A stretch of 64,000 nucleotides of DNA from Bacteroidota bacterium (GTDB lineage Bacteria > Bacteroidota > Bacteroidia > Flavobacteriales > Weeksellaceae). Position numbers and translations under genes: made by a program. The stretch's first letter is position 1, and every line of letters begins with the position of its first letter. The stretch is taken from assembly GCA_023387375.1 (NCBI GenBank), contig JAEWIE010000019.1:171595-235594 (forward strand), given 5' to 3'. Positions 1 to 8,288 of the stretch are shown here, in pieces. The notes under the pieces are model-generated. The model had not been told where the DNA came from, searched no databases, and saw nothing but the letters and a program-made list of their open reading frames with translations.

Positions 1-174
1 TCAGCAAACCTGAGTGGAGACAAAAGTCCACTGCAGTTTTCAGACATCCATCAGAACATTGTTTCTAGTGTTGACTATGTCGTAAACCAGGACCTAGATA
101 GGGTTTCCACTTTTTCTGGTTCTTCCATCATTCGCATCTGGAGTGACAATCGAATCCATGTGATCCGTGAGTAA
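1..174 (+). CDS. C-terminal end of a YrdC/Sua5-type L-threonylcarbamoyladenylate synthase (partial)
   Basis: The frame is open from base 1 and gives 57 residues ending in a stop at 172-174; the start lies outside the window. The piece opens with SANLSG, the conserved TSAN-SG motif of YrdC/Sua5 proteins, and ends with SSIIRIWSD and IHVIRE, which fit the usual closing strand of that fold (StIv-l, then ilR). This family makes threonylcarbamoyl-AMP from threonine, bicarbonate and ATP for the t6A37 modification of tRNA. The next gene, tRNA CCA transferase, is also a tRNA-maturation gene, which agrees. Only the tail is visible, so the call rests on two short motifs. Confidence 0.62.
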   Translation, partial: SANLSGDKSPLQFSDIHQNIVSSVDYVVNQDLDRVSTFSGSSIIRIWSDNRIHVIRE

Positions 175-190
175 TTATCTAAAGGATTTG

Positions 191-198
191 TATCTTTG
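191..198 (+). promoter_or_regulatory. Probable -7 element (TATCTTTG) for cca
   Basis: TATCTTTG fits the Bacteroidota -7 consensus TAnnTTTG and lies in the gap between the YrdC-like gene and cca, giving a leader of about 65 bases. I see no clear TTG at -33. Confidence 0.45.
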
Positions 199-266
199 CC
201 CACAGGGGTATTTTTTCTCCTCTGGCGAGGCATTTAGCCCTTCTAAATCCAAGGATTTTTGTCAAT

Positions 267-1688
267 ATGAAACTTAACTTAGTACAAAATAAAAATTTCA
301 AGCTTTTCAAAACGATCTCACAGGTCTCACAGGAAACAGGGCAAACTGCCTATATTGTGGGAGGTTATGTACGTGATCTCCTTTTAAAGCGAGATACACC
401 CACAGACATCGATTTTGTGACAGAAGGCTCGGGTTTAGAACTTGCTAAGGCTGTTGCATCCGCACTTGGACCCAATTTAAAAGTTTCGCTTTTTAAAACC
501 TATGGAACAGCCATGTTCAAGCATAACGGCCTTGAACTTGAATTTGTAGGCGCACGAAAAGAAAGCTATACGGAAAACAGTCGCAATCCCAATGTGGAAT
601 CGGGCACTTTAAAAGACGACCAAATGCGTCGTGACTTTACGATAAATGCTATGGCAATCTCTCTTAATCCCGATTCTTTTGGTGAGCTCATCGATCCGTT
701 TCATGGCATTGAAGATCTTGAAAACAAAATTCTTCGAACCCCTTTAGAACCCGAGCAAACCTACAGTGACGATCCGCTACGAATGATGCGCGCACTTCGC
801 TTTGCGTCCACATTGAATTTTAGCATTGAACCTGATTCCCTAGCCGCAATCACCACGCAGGCAGAGCGAATAAAAATCGTCTCAATGGAAAGAATCATAG
901 TCGAATTCAATAAGGTTATGCTCTCGGAAAAACCTTCTCGTGGTCTACGCCTTATGGAAGAAACCGGGTTACTTAACCTTATCATTCCAGAACTCGTTGC
1001 CTTAAAAGGAATAGAGGAAATCGAAGGACAAACGCATAAAGACAACTTCTATCACACACTAGAGGTGGTGGACAACATTTCAATCTATACTGAGAATCTA
1101 TATTTACGCTACGCCGCGTTATTCCATGATATTGGAAAAGCACCCACCAAAAAATTTGTAGAAGGAATTGGATGGACTTTTCATGGCCATGAATACCTAG
1201 GTTCAAAAATGGTAAAAGCACTTTTTCAAAGACTTAAACTTCCTCTTGGTGCAGATATGAGATATGTGCAAAAACTAGTCAAACTCTCCTCACGTCCCAT
1301 TTCATTAGTGACGGATGATGCTTCGGACAGTGCTCTTAGACGATTGCTATTTGATGCAGGTGAAGACCTGGAGGATCTTTTCACTTTATGCAAAGCGGAT
1401 ATCACAACCAAAAACGCTAAAAAACAGAGGAACTTTAAAAAGAATTTTGATTACGTCGCTCGCAAAATCAAGGAAGTAGAAGAAAAAGATCAAATCCGAA
1501 ATTTCCAACCTCCGGTCTCCGGAGAAGAAATTATGGAACTCTTTAATCTTTCACCTGGTCGAGAAATCGGGATACTCAAAGAGAAAGTCAAAGAAGCAAT
1601 TTTAGAAGGGGAAATTGAAAATGAAAAATCCCAAGCAATTTCATTTGTTCTAAAAGAAGCTGAAAAACTAAATTTAAAACGAACATAA
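267..1688 (+). CDS. cca: CCA tRNA nucleotidyltransferase with HD domain
   Basis: This 473-residue enzyme adds or repairs the 3' CCA end of tRNAs using CTP and ATP. The N-terminal nucleotidyltransferase domain shows GGYVRD at 32-37 and the metal-binding pair DID at 47-49, followed by RRDFTINAMA near 121-130, the class II CCA/poly(A) polymerase signature. A C-terminal HD phosphohydrolase domain carries H263, HD at 287-288 (FHDIGK) and HGHE at 306-309. Length and domain order match the bacterial HD-containing class II enzymes. ATG at 267 has no obvious Shine-Dalgarno sequence, as usual here. It lies behind a YrdC/Sua5 tail, another tRNA gene, but probably has its own promoter. Confidence 0.95.
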   Translation: MKLNLVQNKNFKLFKTISQVSQETGQTAYIVGGYVRDLLLKRDTPTDIDFVTEGSGLELAKAVASALGPNLKVSLFKTYGTAMFKHNGLELEFVGARKESYTENSRNPNVESGTLKDDQMRRDFTINAMAISLNPDSFGELIDPFHGIEDLENKILRTPLEPEQTYSDDPLRMMRALRFASTLNFSIEPDSLAAITTQAERIKIVSMERIIVEFNKVMLSEKPSRGLRLMEETGLLNLIIPELVALKGIEEIEGQTHKDNFYHTLEVVDNISIYTENLYLRYAALFHDIGKAPTKKFVEGIGWTFHGHEYLGSKMVKALFQRLKLPLGADMRYVQKLVKLSSRPISLVTDDASDSALRRLLFDAGEDLEDLFTLCKADITTKNAKKQRNFKKNFDYVARKIKEVEEKDQIRNFQPPVSGEEIMELFNLSPGREIGILKEKVKEAILEGEIENEKSQAISFVLKEAEKLNLKRT

Positions 1689-1690
1689 AC

Positions 1691-1724
1691 AAAACCGCCA
1701 AAATCACTTGATTTTGGCGGTTTT
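1691..1724. terminator. Bidirectional terminator between cca and btuB
   Basis: A near-perfect hairpin with arms AAAACCGCCAAAATCA and TGATTTTGGCGGTTTT lies between two convergent genes and has A/T runs on both sides, so it can end both transcripts. Confidence 0.85.
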
Positions 1725-1743
1725 CGATTCTTTTTGAAAGGGC

Positions 1744-3654
1744 CTAGAATTGATAATCTACACCTATCATATAATTACGCGGAAGAGTGGTATACCCTGC
1801 AACGTCCGTGTACGACTTATTAAAAAGGTTCCCAATGTTTAGATTTGCTCGCAGAGCATCCGTAATTTTCTGATTTGCGCTCAAGCGAAACACGTGGTAG
1901 CTTTCTAGATTCACATCCTTGACACTTGCGCTCTGCTCATCCCAATAGGAGTCAGTGCGAGAAGATACAAATTGATGAGAGAGAGCAATCGAAGTGCTAG
2001 CAAATGGATCATATTGTAAATAAGAATTAATCCTCTGTTTCGGTTGACGCAAACGGGTAAGTTCATTGTCCTTCTCCACAAAACTAAAGTTGGCACCTAG
2101 CCTCCACTTCTGCACTACTTTTGAATCAAAACCAACTTCAAACCCTTTTACTTTGTTCTCATTTACATTAATAAATTGTCCTGTGAAATCCGGATTGTTC
2201 ACATAAGCAAAAACATCCTCTTCGTTACGTTGAAACAAGGATCCATTCAAAACAAGAGACTGATCCTTGCGACCTACACTGAAGTTAATTTCATGTGTAG
2301 AATTGGTTTCTGGTACAAGTTCTTTGTTTCCTATGGTATAAGGTAAACTTCCATAAAATTGATAGAGAGTAGGCGCAATGAAAGCTGTAGCGTACGAATA
2401 GCCAATTTTATAATAGTTTGAACCCCATTCTTTCAGAACAAACGGATTAATACTATAAACGAGATGATTTCCGAATTCAGAGTGATGGGTGTTTCGCGCG
2501 CCCAGGTCTAGATGCAGCACTCCCCAATTTAAATTGGCATTAGCAAAAACATCAAAATTTGAAACTTTAGTGTCCTTTAGTACAAGGACTTCTTCCATCG
2601 ATTCGCCTCCCCAAGGAAGAGCTTTTGAGCCCATTCTTTGCGTCTCGTAGGATACGCCTGCACTAAGAGAAATGTGCTCGTTAAACGTATAGTGGTTTAA
2701 AAGTTCTACAAAATTATTCTCGCCTTCATAGAAATATTCATCTCTATACTGGTCCGAATTCAAATTCTGAATCGTTCTTTCTGATCCTGACAAACGAGAA
2801 TTAAGCACAAGCTGCCCACCTTTGTAGTTGTAATACCCTCCTAATCCAATAAAGTTTTGAGAATCGTCTCCTCTTCCTTTTCCATCCGAAAAAGCACCTT
2901 GATCATCTTCGTGAAAATGATGCGATATATTTCCTTGTGCATAGAGGCCAAAAGAATCGGTGTCATACCCGATACGAGCCCCTAGACTTTGTCTTTCGCT
3001 TCCGTCTTTATCAAAATTTTCTCCTTTTGCGGAGGAAAGCCCATCCTGTTTCTCATTTGTTCCACTAAGGTGATAGCTCCAAGCACCTAGTTTTCCTCGA
3101 AGGGCAAGTTGTTGCCCAAAATGACCAAATGACCCTCCTTTTAAACCTGCGATACCCTGTAGATTTCTCTGCGTACTTTTTAGCGTTCGAATATTAATGA
3201 CCGAAACCGTCGCATTCGATCCATAAAGGACAGAAGAAGATCCGTTTAGAATCTCAATACTCTCGATCGATTCTAACGGAATTAAACGAAGATCCGTTGC
3301 GGTATAATCGTTTCCTGTCACGTCTTTTAAAGGGACACCATCAATTAGAATTAGTACATTGGCAAGTTTACCACCCCTTACCTTTGGGGATTTTGGTTCT
3401 TGCGGGTTGTTGGATGCGCCGGTGAGTTGAATACCACTCACACTTTGGAGGACCTCACTTAAATCACTTCCTTTAAATCGTTGTAAATCTTGAGGCGTTA
3501 AAAGCGTCACGTTTTTTCCTGTTGCATAGAGCTGCTGACTCTGCTTACCTGCAATCGTTACCTCTTGAATTTCACCCACTGAGGGTTCTTGTTGGGCGTG
3601 CACTACCGATTGTACGACAAGCAGCGCTCCAACAAAAATTAATCGTTTTCTCAT
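1744..3654 (-). CDS. btuB: TonB-dependent outer-membrane receptor, BtuB-type (cobalamin uptake)
   Basis: This 636-residue protein has a signal peptide (1-20, cleavage after VHA), a TonB-box-like EVTIAG at 31-36, a plug domain at about 45-158 with the typical VLILIDGVPL and IESIEILNGSSSVLYGS motifs, and then a long beta-barrel ending in phenylalanine (YQF). It imports a ligand across the outer membrane with energy from TonB. The cobalamin riboswitch just upstream makes vitamin B12 or a cobinamide the likely ligand. It stands alone: no btuFCD genes adjoin it, though a cobalamin adenosyltransferase lies at 37.3 kb. Assignment as a receptor is firm; the ligand is inferred from the riboswitch. Confidence 0.88.
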   Translation of the reverse strand: MRKRLIFVGALLVVQSVVHAQQEPSVGEIQEVTIAGKQSQQLYATGKNVTLLTPQDLQRFKGSDLSEVLQSVSGIQLTGASNNPQEPKSPKVRGGKLANVLILIDGVPLKDVTGNDYTATDLRLIPLESIESIEILNGSSSVLYGSNATVSVINIRTLKSTQRNLQGIAGLKGGSFGHFGQQLALRGKLGAWSYHLSGTNEKQDGLSSAKGENFDKDGSERQSLGARIGYDTDSFGLYAQGNISHHFHEDDQGAFSDGKGRGDDSQNFIGLGGYYNYKGGQLVLNSRLSGSERTIQNLNSDQYRDEYFYEGENNFVELLNHYTFNEHISLSAGVSYETQRMGSKALPWGGESMEEVLVLKDTKVSNFDVFANANLNWGVLHLDLGARNTHHSEFGNHLVYSINPFVLKEWGSNYYKIGYSYATAFIAPTLYQFYGSLPYTIGNKELVPETNSTHEINFSVGRKDQSLVLNGSLFQRNEEDVFAYVNNPDFTGQFINVNENKVKGFEVGFDSKVVQKWRLGANFSFVEKDNELTRLRQPKQRINSYLQYDPFASTSIALSHQFVSSRTDSYWDEQSASVKDVNLESYHVFRLSANQKITDALRANLNIGNLFNKSYTDVAGYTTLPRNYMIGVDYQF

Positions 3655-3770
3655 TACTGAATAATTTTGGTTAAAGTTTACTTACCGGAAAAAATAAAGT
3701 CTAAATCCTTTGCGGTGACGCGAAGAATAATCAGGCTTTTCCTCCGAAAGCGTTAATAAATCGAGTGCTC

Positions 3771-3906
3771 TTAGATAGGTTTCCTGACTTTCACATTTTT
3801 AGGCCTTCTCCTTACAGGTTGTAAAAATGGCTATTCTAAAAATTTAACGAAGGTGATTTACAGTTGCGGGGACAGTTGATGAATTGCACATCATTCCCTG
3901 TTCTAA
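3771..3906 (-). promoter_or_regulatory. Cobalamin (AdoCbl-type) riboswitch upstream of btuB
   Basis: Read on the minus strand, the conserved parts occur in order: GGGAATGATGTGCAAT (3884-3899 region), the core ACTGTCCCCGCAACTGTAA (3858-3876), and the B12 box AAGTCAGGAAACCTATCT (3773-3790). P1 can form between TTAGA at 3902-3906 and TCTAA at 3771-3775, with wobble pairs extending it. The btuB start is about 115 bases downstream. A small hairpin GCTTT-CGGAGGA-AAAGC follows the aptamer (about 3733-3752) and may belong to the expression platform. Cobalamin is expected to lower btuB expression. Confidence 0.93.
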
Positions 3907-3952
3907 AAACGTTGCGAAGATACGAATAAAGAAAGTGTCTTGCTCTAAAAAC

Positions 3953-4435
3953 TTATAAAAAGCTAGAGTCAAACGAAAAAGGAAGCAAATCTCGAATCGA
4001 TTTCGTTTTATAAACCTCGCCTGTGGTCGATGCAAAATAAATTTCAATTTCTTTTTCTTGCTTGCTTTCGTATTCAAGGATACTTTGTCGACACGCGCCG
4101 CATGGAGGGGCAAGTACCGTTTTTTTCATTGAACTTTCAGGACCGCCAATAACAAATAATTTAAGGATCTTCTCATTTGGAAAGTTGGCCGAGGTCCAAA
4201 AGATAGCTGTACGTTCGGCACAAAGTCCTGAGGGATACGCTGCATTCTCCTGATTATTCCCTAAAACAATCTCTCCATTCTCTAGTAAAAGCGCACAGCC
4301 TACGAGGAATTTAGAATATGGAGCATAGGCATTATCTCGAGCTTTTTGAGCTGCCTTGTAGAGCTTCTGCGTAATTTCATCTAACTGTTCAACAGAATCG
4401 AAATATTCATAGTCGATGGTCAATTCTTTGTTCAT
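3953..4435 (-). CDS. cdd: Cytidine deaminase
   Basis: This 160-residue zinc enzyme deaminates cytidine and deoxycytidine to uridine and deoxyuridine for pyrimidine salvage. The zinc and catalytic residues are seen in CAE at 72-74 (Cys ligand and catalytic Glu) and PCGAC at 111-115 (two Cys ligands). The YAPYSKFLVGCAL stretch near 37-49 is the substrate-binding beginning of the family. Length fits the homotetrameric type. Its stop lies about 50 bases before the btuB riboswitch on the same strand, with no clear terminator between, so some read-through into the riboswitch is possible. Confidence 0.95.
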   Translation of the reverse strand: MNKELTIDYEYFDSVEQLDEITQKLYKAAQKARDNAYAPYSKFLVGCALLLENGEIVLGNNQENAAYPSGLCAERTAIFWTSANFPNEKILKLFVIGGPESSMKKTVLAPPCGACRQSILEYESKQEKEIEIYFASTTGEVYKTKSIRDLLPFSFDSSFL

Positions 4436-4556
4436 CTGAAAATTCTAAAAGTGGGAGTAAATGTAGTACTTTTTCTTTGAGTTCAATACCTGAACCTAGG
4501 TTAATGAGGTAAAAAAGGCTAATTTTACATCAAATACAATCAAAAATAAAGTATCA

Positions 4557-5609
4557 ATGAAACTTTTCACTCCCTTAAAGTTACGAAATTTAGAATTGGA
4601 AAACCGATGGGTCATGTCTCCTATGTGTATGTATAGTTGTGAGAATGGAATGCCCAATGATTTTCACCTTGTTCATTACGGATCTAGAGCGATGGGAGGA
4701 ACAGGACTCCTAATTATGGAGGCAACTGGAGTCTTGCCAGAGGGAAGGATTACTCACAAATGCCTTGGGTTATGGAACGACGAGCAGAAAGCTCAATTAA
4801 AAAAAATAGTGTCCTTTATTCATCAAAATTCGAATACAAAAGTGGGAATCCAACTTGCGCATGCGGGAAGAAAAGCATCAACATGGGAAGGAGTACAGCT
4901 TCCTATCTCCGAGGGGTGGACCACAGTGGCTCCATCTAAGATCCCTTACAAAGACTCAGAACGAGTCCCACACGAATTAAGTGAGCAGGAAATTAAGGAC
5001 ATTGTCCAAGCCTTCAAAGATGCGGCGGAGCGCGCACTTGATGCGGGGTTTGACCTCATCGAAATACACGGCGCTCATGGCTATTTGATTCATCAATTCC
5101 TATCTCCTCTCTCCAACCAAAGGTCGGATCAGTATGGAGGCTCTTTTGAGAACCGAATTCGTTTCCTACTTGAAATCGTGGATCAAATCATACCCATACT
5201 CGATCAGGATCACCCTTTACTTGTTCGCTTGTCAGCAGATGAATATGCACCGCAGGGTTGGGATGTGGCGCAAAGCATCGAGCTTTCCAAAATTCTAAAA
5301 TCGAAAGGCGTGGACTTAATCGATGTATCGAGCGGGGGTAATATTCAAGGAGCTCGAATCTCCGTATTTGATTCTTATCAGGTACCTTTTTCAGAAGCCA
5401 TTCGAAATGAGGCCTCAATCAAAACGGGAGCTGTTGGACTAATTCACAATGCCTTACAAGCAGAAGAAATCTTAACACAAGGCAAAGCAGACCTTATTTT
5501 TGTAGGAAGAGAAATTCTTAGAAATCCCTACCTCGCCAGCCAAACAGCGATGCAATACAAAGAAAATTATAGTTTCCCAACCCAGTACGAACGAGCAAAA
5601 CTAGAATGA
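4557..5609 (+). CDS. namA: NADPH dehydrogenase of the old yellow enzyme family (YqjM/NamA-like)
   Basis: This 350-residue FMN-dependent TIM-barrel protein begins with LFTPLKLRNLELENR and SPMCMY (Cys24 and Tyr26 match the FMN/substrate contacts Cys26 and Tyr28 of YqjM). It keeps the HGAHGYLIHQFLSP catalytic histidine pair and the following NQRSDQYGGS loop. Family members reduce activated C=C bonds of enals, enones and maleimides with NADPH, often during electrophile stress. The last four bases (ATGA) overlap the start of the DUF2752 gene, so the two are translationally coupled. The physiological substrate cannot be told from sequence. Confidence 0.92.
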   Translation: MKLFTPLKLRNLELENRWVMSPMCMYSCENGMPNDFHLVHYGSRAMGGTGLLIMEATGVLPEGRITHKCLGLWNDEQKAQLKKIVSFIHQNSNTKVGIQLAHAGRKASTWEGVQLPISEGWTTVAPSKIPYKDSERVPHELSEQEIKDIVQAFKDAAERALDAGFDLIEIHGAHGYLIHQFLSPLSNQRSDQYGGSFENRIRFLLEIVDQIIPILDQDHPLLVRLSADEYAPQGWDVAQSIELSKILKSKGVDLIDVSSGGNIQGARISVFDSYQVPFSEAIRNEASIKTGAVGLIHNALQAEEILTQGKADLIFVGREILRNPYLASQTAMQYKENYSFPTQYERAKLE

Positions 5610-5878
5610 AATTAGAAGATTTTTTCTGGAGCTGTCCCTATAAAACCTATCTAGGCATTGAGTGTTATGGTTGTGGAGCGCAAACTGCTTTTGCTTTGTT
5701 ATGGAAAGGCGAATTTTTCGAATCATTACGCACCTATCCAGCGCTCCCCACTCTACTACTCTTAGGGCTTATATTTCTCCTTTATATTTTAACAAAAAAG
5801 GGATGGCTGAAAAAGCTTCTGCTACCCCTTATAATTCTTAATTTGATTATTATTCTAGGGTCTTATTATCTATTCTAA
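5606..5878 (+). CDS. DUF2752 family small membrane protein
   Basis: This 90-residue protein has a Cys-rich N-terminus with CPYKTYLGIECYGCGAQTA (Cys10, Cys20, Cys23), which is the DUF2752 pattern (CP..-tGi-CPGCG-tra), followed by two hydrophobic segments at about 43-61 and 69-89. Its role is unknown. It overlaps namA by four bases (ATGA), suggesting co-translation. Its stop is two bases from the stop of hemL on the other strand, leaving no room for a terminator. Confidence 0.85.
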   Translation: MKLEDFFWSCPYKTYLGIECYGCGAQTAFALLWKGEFFESLRTYPALPTLLLLGLIFLLYILTKKGWLKKLLLPLIILNLIIILGSYYLF

Positions 5879-5880
5879 GT

Positions 5881-7161
5881 TTACGATTTAAACTTACTAA
5901 TTGCCTCTAATGTTTTTTCTAGTTCTTCTTCTTTAATCGCATCGGAGATAAACCAGGTTTCAAACCCACTTGGAGGTAAGTAAATACCCTGGCTTAATAG
6001 ATGGTGAAAGAATTCATTGAACATGGCGTGATTTGCCTCCGCTGCCTGATCAAAATCTTTCACTTGTGAAGTTTCAAAGAACAGGGACATCATTGAGCCT
6101 TTGCGGTTTATACGATGAGAGATTCCTTTTTCATTTAAAATAATGGAAATTTCACGATCTAAAATCTCAGTGGTACGGTTAATTCTTGAATAGAACTCAC
6201 TATCTTCCAAAATTTGTTCTAAAGTCACTAAGCCTGCTCTCATTGCCAAAGGATTCCCACTCAAAGTACCCGCCTGATAGACCGCTCCTTTCGGTGCAAG
6301 ATGATCCATAATTTTATTCGGTCCTGCAAAGGCGCCCACTGGCATTCCACCCCCAATCACTTTTCCAAAAGTCACTAAGTCTGCACGAACTCCAAAGGTC
6401 TCTTGTGCTCCTCCAAACGCAAGACGAAAACCTGTCATTACTTCATCGAAAATTAAAAGTGCGCCGTGCGCGTCGCAAAGCTCTCTAAGAGCTTGCAAAA
6501 AATTGTCTTCCGGGAGAACACATCCCATATTTCCGGCAACCGGTTCAATAATGATAGCCGCAATCTCACTTCCTTCATTTTCAAAGATTGATTTCACCCC
6601 TTCCAAATCATTATACTTCGCAAGTAGAGTGTCTTTTGCGGTGCCTTTCGTTACTCCTGGTGAATTTGGATTCCCGAACGTAGCGGCCCCACTTCCTGCT
6701 TTAATTAAGAAGGAATCAGAATGACCATGGTAACAGCCCTCAAATTTCACAATTTTGTCTCTCCCTGTATATCCTCGAGCTAACCTGACAGCACTCATAC
6801 ATGCCTCAGTCCCTGAGGAAACCATACGAACTTGGTCTATATGGGGTACTTTGGAGACAATTAATTTTGCAATTTGAGTTTCAAGTTCGGTTGGAGTTCC
6901 AAAAGAAAAACCACTTTCTGCCTGCTTTTGAATTGCTTCTAAAACTTTAGGATGGGTATGCCCTAGAATTGCAGGCCCCCATGAATTGATATAATCAATA
7001 TAAACGCGGTTGTCTTCGTCGGTTAAATAGGCCCCCTTCGCGGACTTCATAAAAACAGGTACTCCTCCTACGGACTTAAAAGCGCGCACAGGTGAATTCA
7101 CTCCTCCTGGAATGTATTTTTTAGCCTCATCGAAGAGTGCAGAACTTCTTTGGTATAGCAT
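5881..7161 (-). CDS. hemL: Glutamate-1-semialdehyde 2,1-aminomutase
   Basis: This 426-residue PLP enzyme converts glutamate-1-semialdehyde to 5-aminolevulinate in the C5 haem pathway. The PLP lysine is K267 in TFGKVIGGGMPVGAF; other class III aminotransferase landmarks are PGGVNSPVRAF (18-28), SSGTEACMSAVRLAR (115-129), YHGHSDSF (144-151) and FDEVMTGFR (238-246). The length is standard. hemB lies separately at 41 kb in this window. A TAAATTTG promoter element lies 45 bases before the ATG, so it is likely transcribed on its own, although the next gene upstream is only 70 bases away on the same strand. Confidence 0.96.
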   Translation of the reverse strand: MLYQRSSALFDEAKKYIPGGVNSPVRAFKSVGGVPVFMKSAKGAYLTDEDNRVYIDYINSWGPAILGHTHPKVLEAIQKQAESGFSFGTPTELETQIAKLIVSKVPHIDQVRMVSSGTEACMSAVRLARGYTGRDKIVKFEGCYHGHSDSFLIKAGSGAATFGNPNSPGVTKGTAKDTLLAKYNDLEGVKSIFENEGSEIAAIIIEPVAGNMGCVLPEDNFLQALRELCDAHGALLIFDEVMTGFRLAFGGAQETFGVRADLVTFGKVIGGGMPVGAFAGPNKIMDHLAPKGAVYQAGTLSGNPLAMRAGLVTLEQILEDSEFYSRINRTTEILDREISIILNEKGISHRINRKGSMMSLFFETSQVKDFDQAAEANHAMFNEFFHHLLSQGIYLPPSGFETWFISDAIKEEELEKTLEAISKFKS

Positions 7162-7206
7162 AATAATTCAATTTGAGAACGAAAAAAAATCTTCGTTCAA
7201 GGTGTG

Positions 7207-7214
7207 CAAATTTA
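7207..7214 (-). promoter_or_regulatory. Probable -7 element (TAAATTTG) for hemL
   Basis: On the minus strand TAAATTTGCAC lies between the end of the glucosaminidase gene and hemL, a perfect TAnnTTTG match. No clear -33 TTG is seen. Confidence 0.5.
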
Positions 7215-7231
7215 CGAAATTAGAAGGAGAC

Positions 7232-8281
7232 TTAACGCCTTGGCTTACGCTTTTGAAGATAAATCAGTTGCCCTACACGGGGCTGTTCACCGTAAGACAT
7301 TCGATTTTTAGCATAAAGTTGGGAAAGCTTCACACCAAATTTCTGAGCGATGTCATGCATGGTGTCCCCTACTTGTGCTTCGTAGGTAGCGACGAGCGCT
7401 TTGGAAGATTTAGCTTCTAAGAACAGAACATCATTTTTCTGAAGTTCTGGACTAGAAAGTTCATTCCATTTCATGATCTGCTTCTCCCCAATATTAAACT
7501 TTTTGCTGATATAGGCCACCGTAGTGGGCGCAGGAATAATAATAAATTTCTTTCCAGAATTAGGATGACTTTTAATGAGAATTCCTTGCAGGAGTTCTGC
7601 CGCCGAATGCATCTTTTGAATATCCTCTACTCGTTGCGCATAGGAAACCTGTTTGTAAGGCACCGTAAGGGTAACAGGCTTCGCTTTCGCATTGGTTTGA
7701 TCCAATTGCGCCATGAAGATTTTATCCTCTCGAAGTTCCGGATACAGCTTTAGAATCGTAAAATAAGTCTCTTTAGAATTGGTACGATCAAATTCATACA
7801 ATTTCAATTTTTCAATCTTATCAATTAAGATATAGGCATACCTAGGATTCGTTGCATATCCCGCTTTTTTAAGTCCATGAGCCCAAGCTTTGTAATCATA
7901 CATGTCTAGGGTGAAAAGATTCTGATAGTACTTCCTAAACCTCAAAAATTTAGAATGGTCTTCATAGGATTCGCGTGGGTCTTCATAAACACGAAAACAT
8001 TCGTTTGGCGCATCGTCCGTATGAGACATGGTCTTCCCCGTCCATTCTTCCTTGCATTTAATTCCAAAATGATTGTTGCCCAGTTGCGCGAGACGACTTT
8101 GACCTCCACCCGTCTCCAATAAACCCTGAGCAAGGGTAATCGAAGCCGGAATTTGATACTTTTCCATTTCTTCCACTGCATAAGGAGCAAATTTTTGAAT
8201 GTACTGATCTTCTGTTTTCCAATTTTGAGCACTCAAAAAAGAAATCATTAAAAGTGTAAAAGCAGCAAAGCTCTTTTTCAT
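7232..8281 (-). CDS. Secreted glucosaminidase-domain peptidoglycan hydrolase with LysM repeats
   Basis: This 349-residue protein has a signal peptide (MKKSFAAFTLLMISFLSAQ), then a glucosaminidase domain (about 25-165) with the catalytic Glu in LAQGLLETGGGQSRLA (E56) and the FGIKC and GYATNPRYA motifs of the FlgJ/AcmA family. Two LysM-like modules follow (about 252-293 and 302-346), the second ending in VGQLIYL, for binding to peptidoglycan. It probably cleaves the glycan backbone during cell separation or wall growth. It is 7 bases downstream of the PLP desulfhydrase gene, an arrangement suggesting one transcript. There are no flagellar genes here, so it is not a flagellar rod protein. Confidence 0.88.
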   Translation of the reverse strand: MKKSFAAFTLLMISFLSAQNWKTEDQYIQKFAPYAVEEMEKYQIPASITLAQGLLETGGGQSRLAQLGNNHFGIKCKEEWTGKTMSHTDDAPNECFRVYEDPRESYEDHSKFLRFRKYYQNLFTLDMYDYKAWAHGLKKAGYATNPRYAYILIDKIEKLKLYEFDRTNSKETYFTILKLYPELREDKIFMAQLDQTNAKAKPVTLTVPYKQVSYAQRVEDIQKMHSAAELLQGILIKSHPNSGKKFIIIPAPTTVAYISKKFNIGEKQIMKWNELSSPELQKNDVLFLEAKSSKALVATYEAQVGDTMHDIAQKFGVKLSQLYAKNRMSYGEQPRVGQLIYLQKRKPRR

Positions 8282-8288
8282 GTCTTAT

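Noticed and set aside
2613..3700. Second riboswitch-like or operator sequence inside btuB
   Set aside because: No conserved core is seen apart from the single aptamer at 3771-3906.
3844..4113. 89-codon frame overlapping the riboswitch and cytidine deaminase
   Set aside because: It runs through the aptamer and out of frame with cdd, and shows no protein motif.
7112..7420. 102-codon plus-strand frame across the hemL/glucosaminidase gap
   Set aside because: It lies opposite two firm genes and the hemL promoter, with no recognisable domain.
7232..8281. Glucosaminidase protein as flagellar FlgJ
   Set aside because: No flagellar genes are in the window and it lacks the rod-scaffold N-terminus; LysM modules point to a general autolysin.
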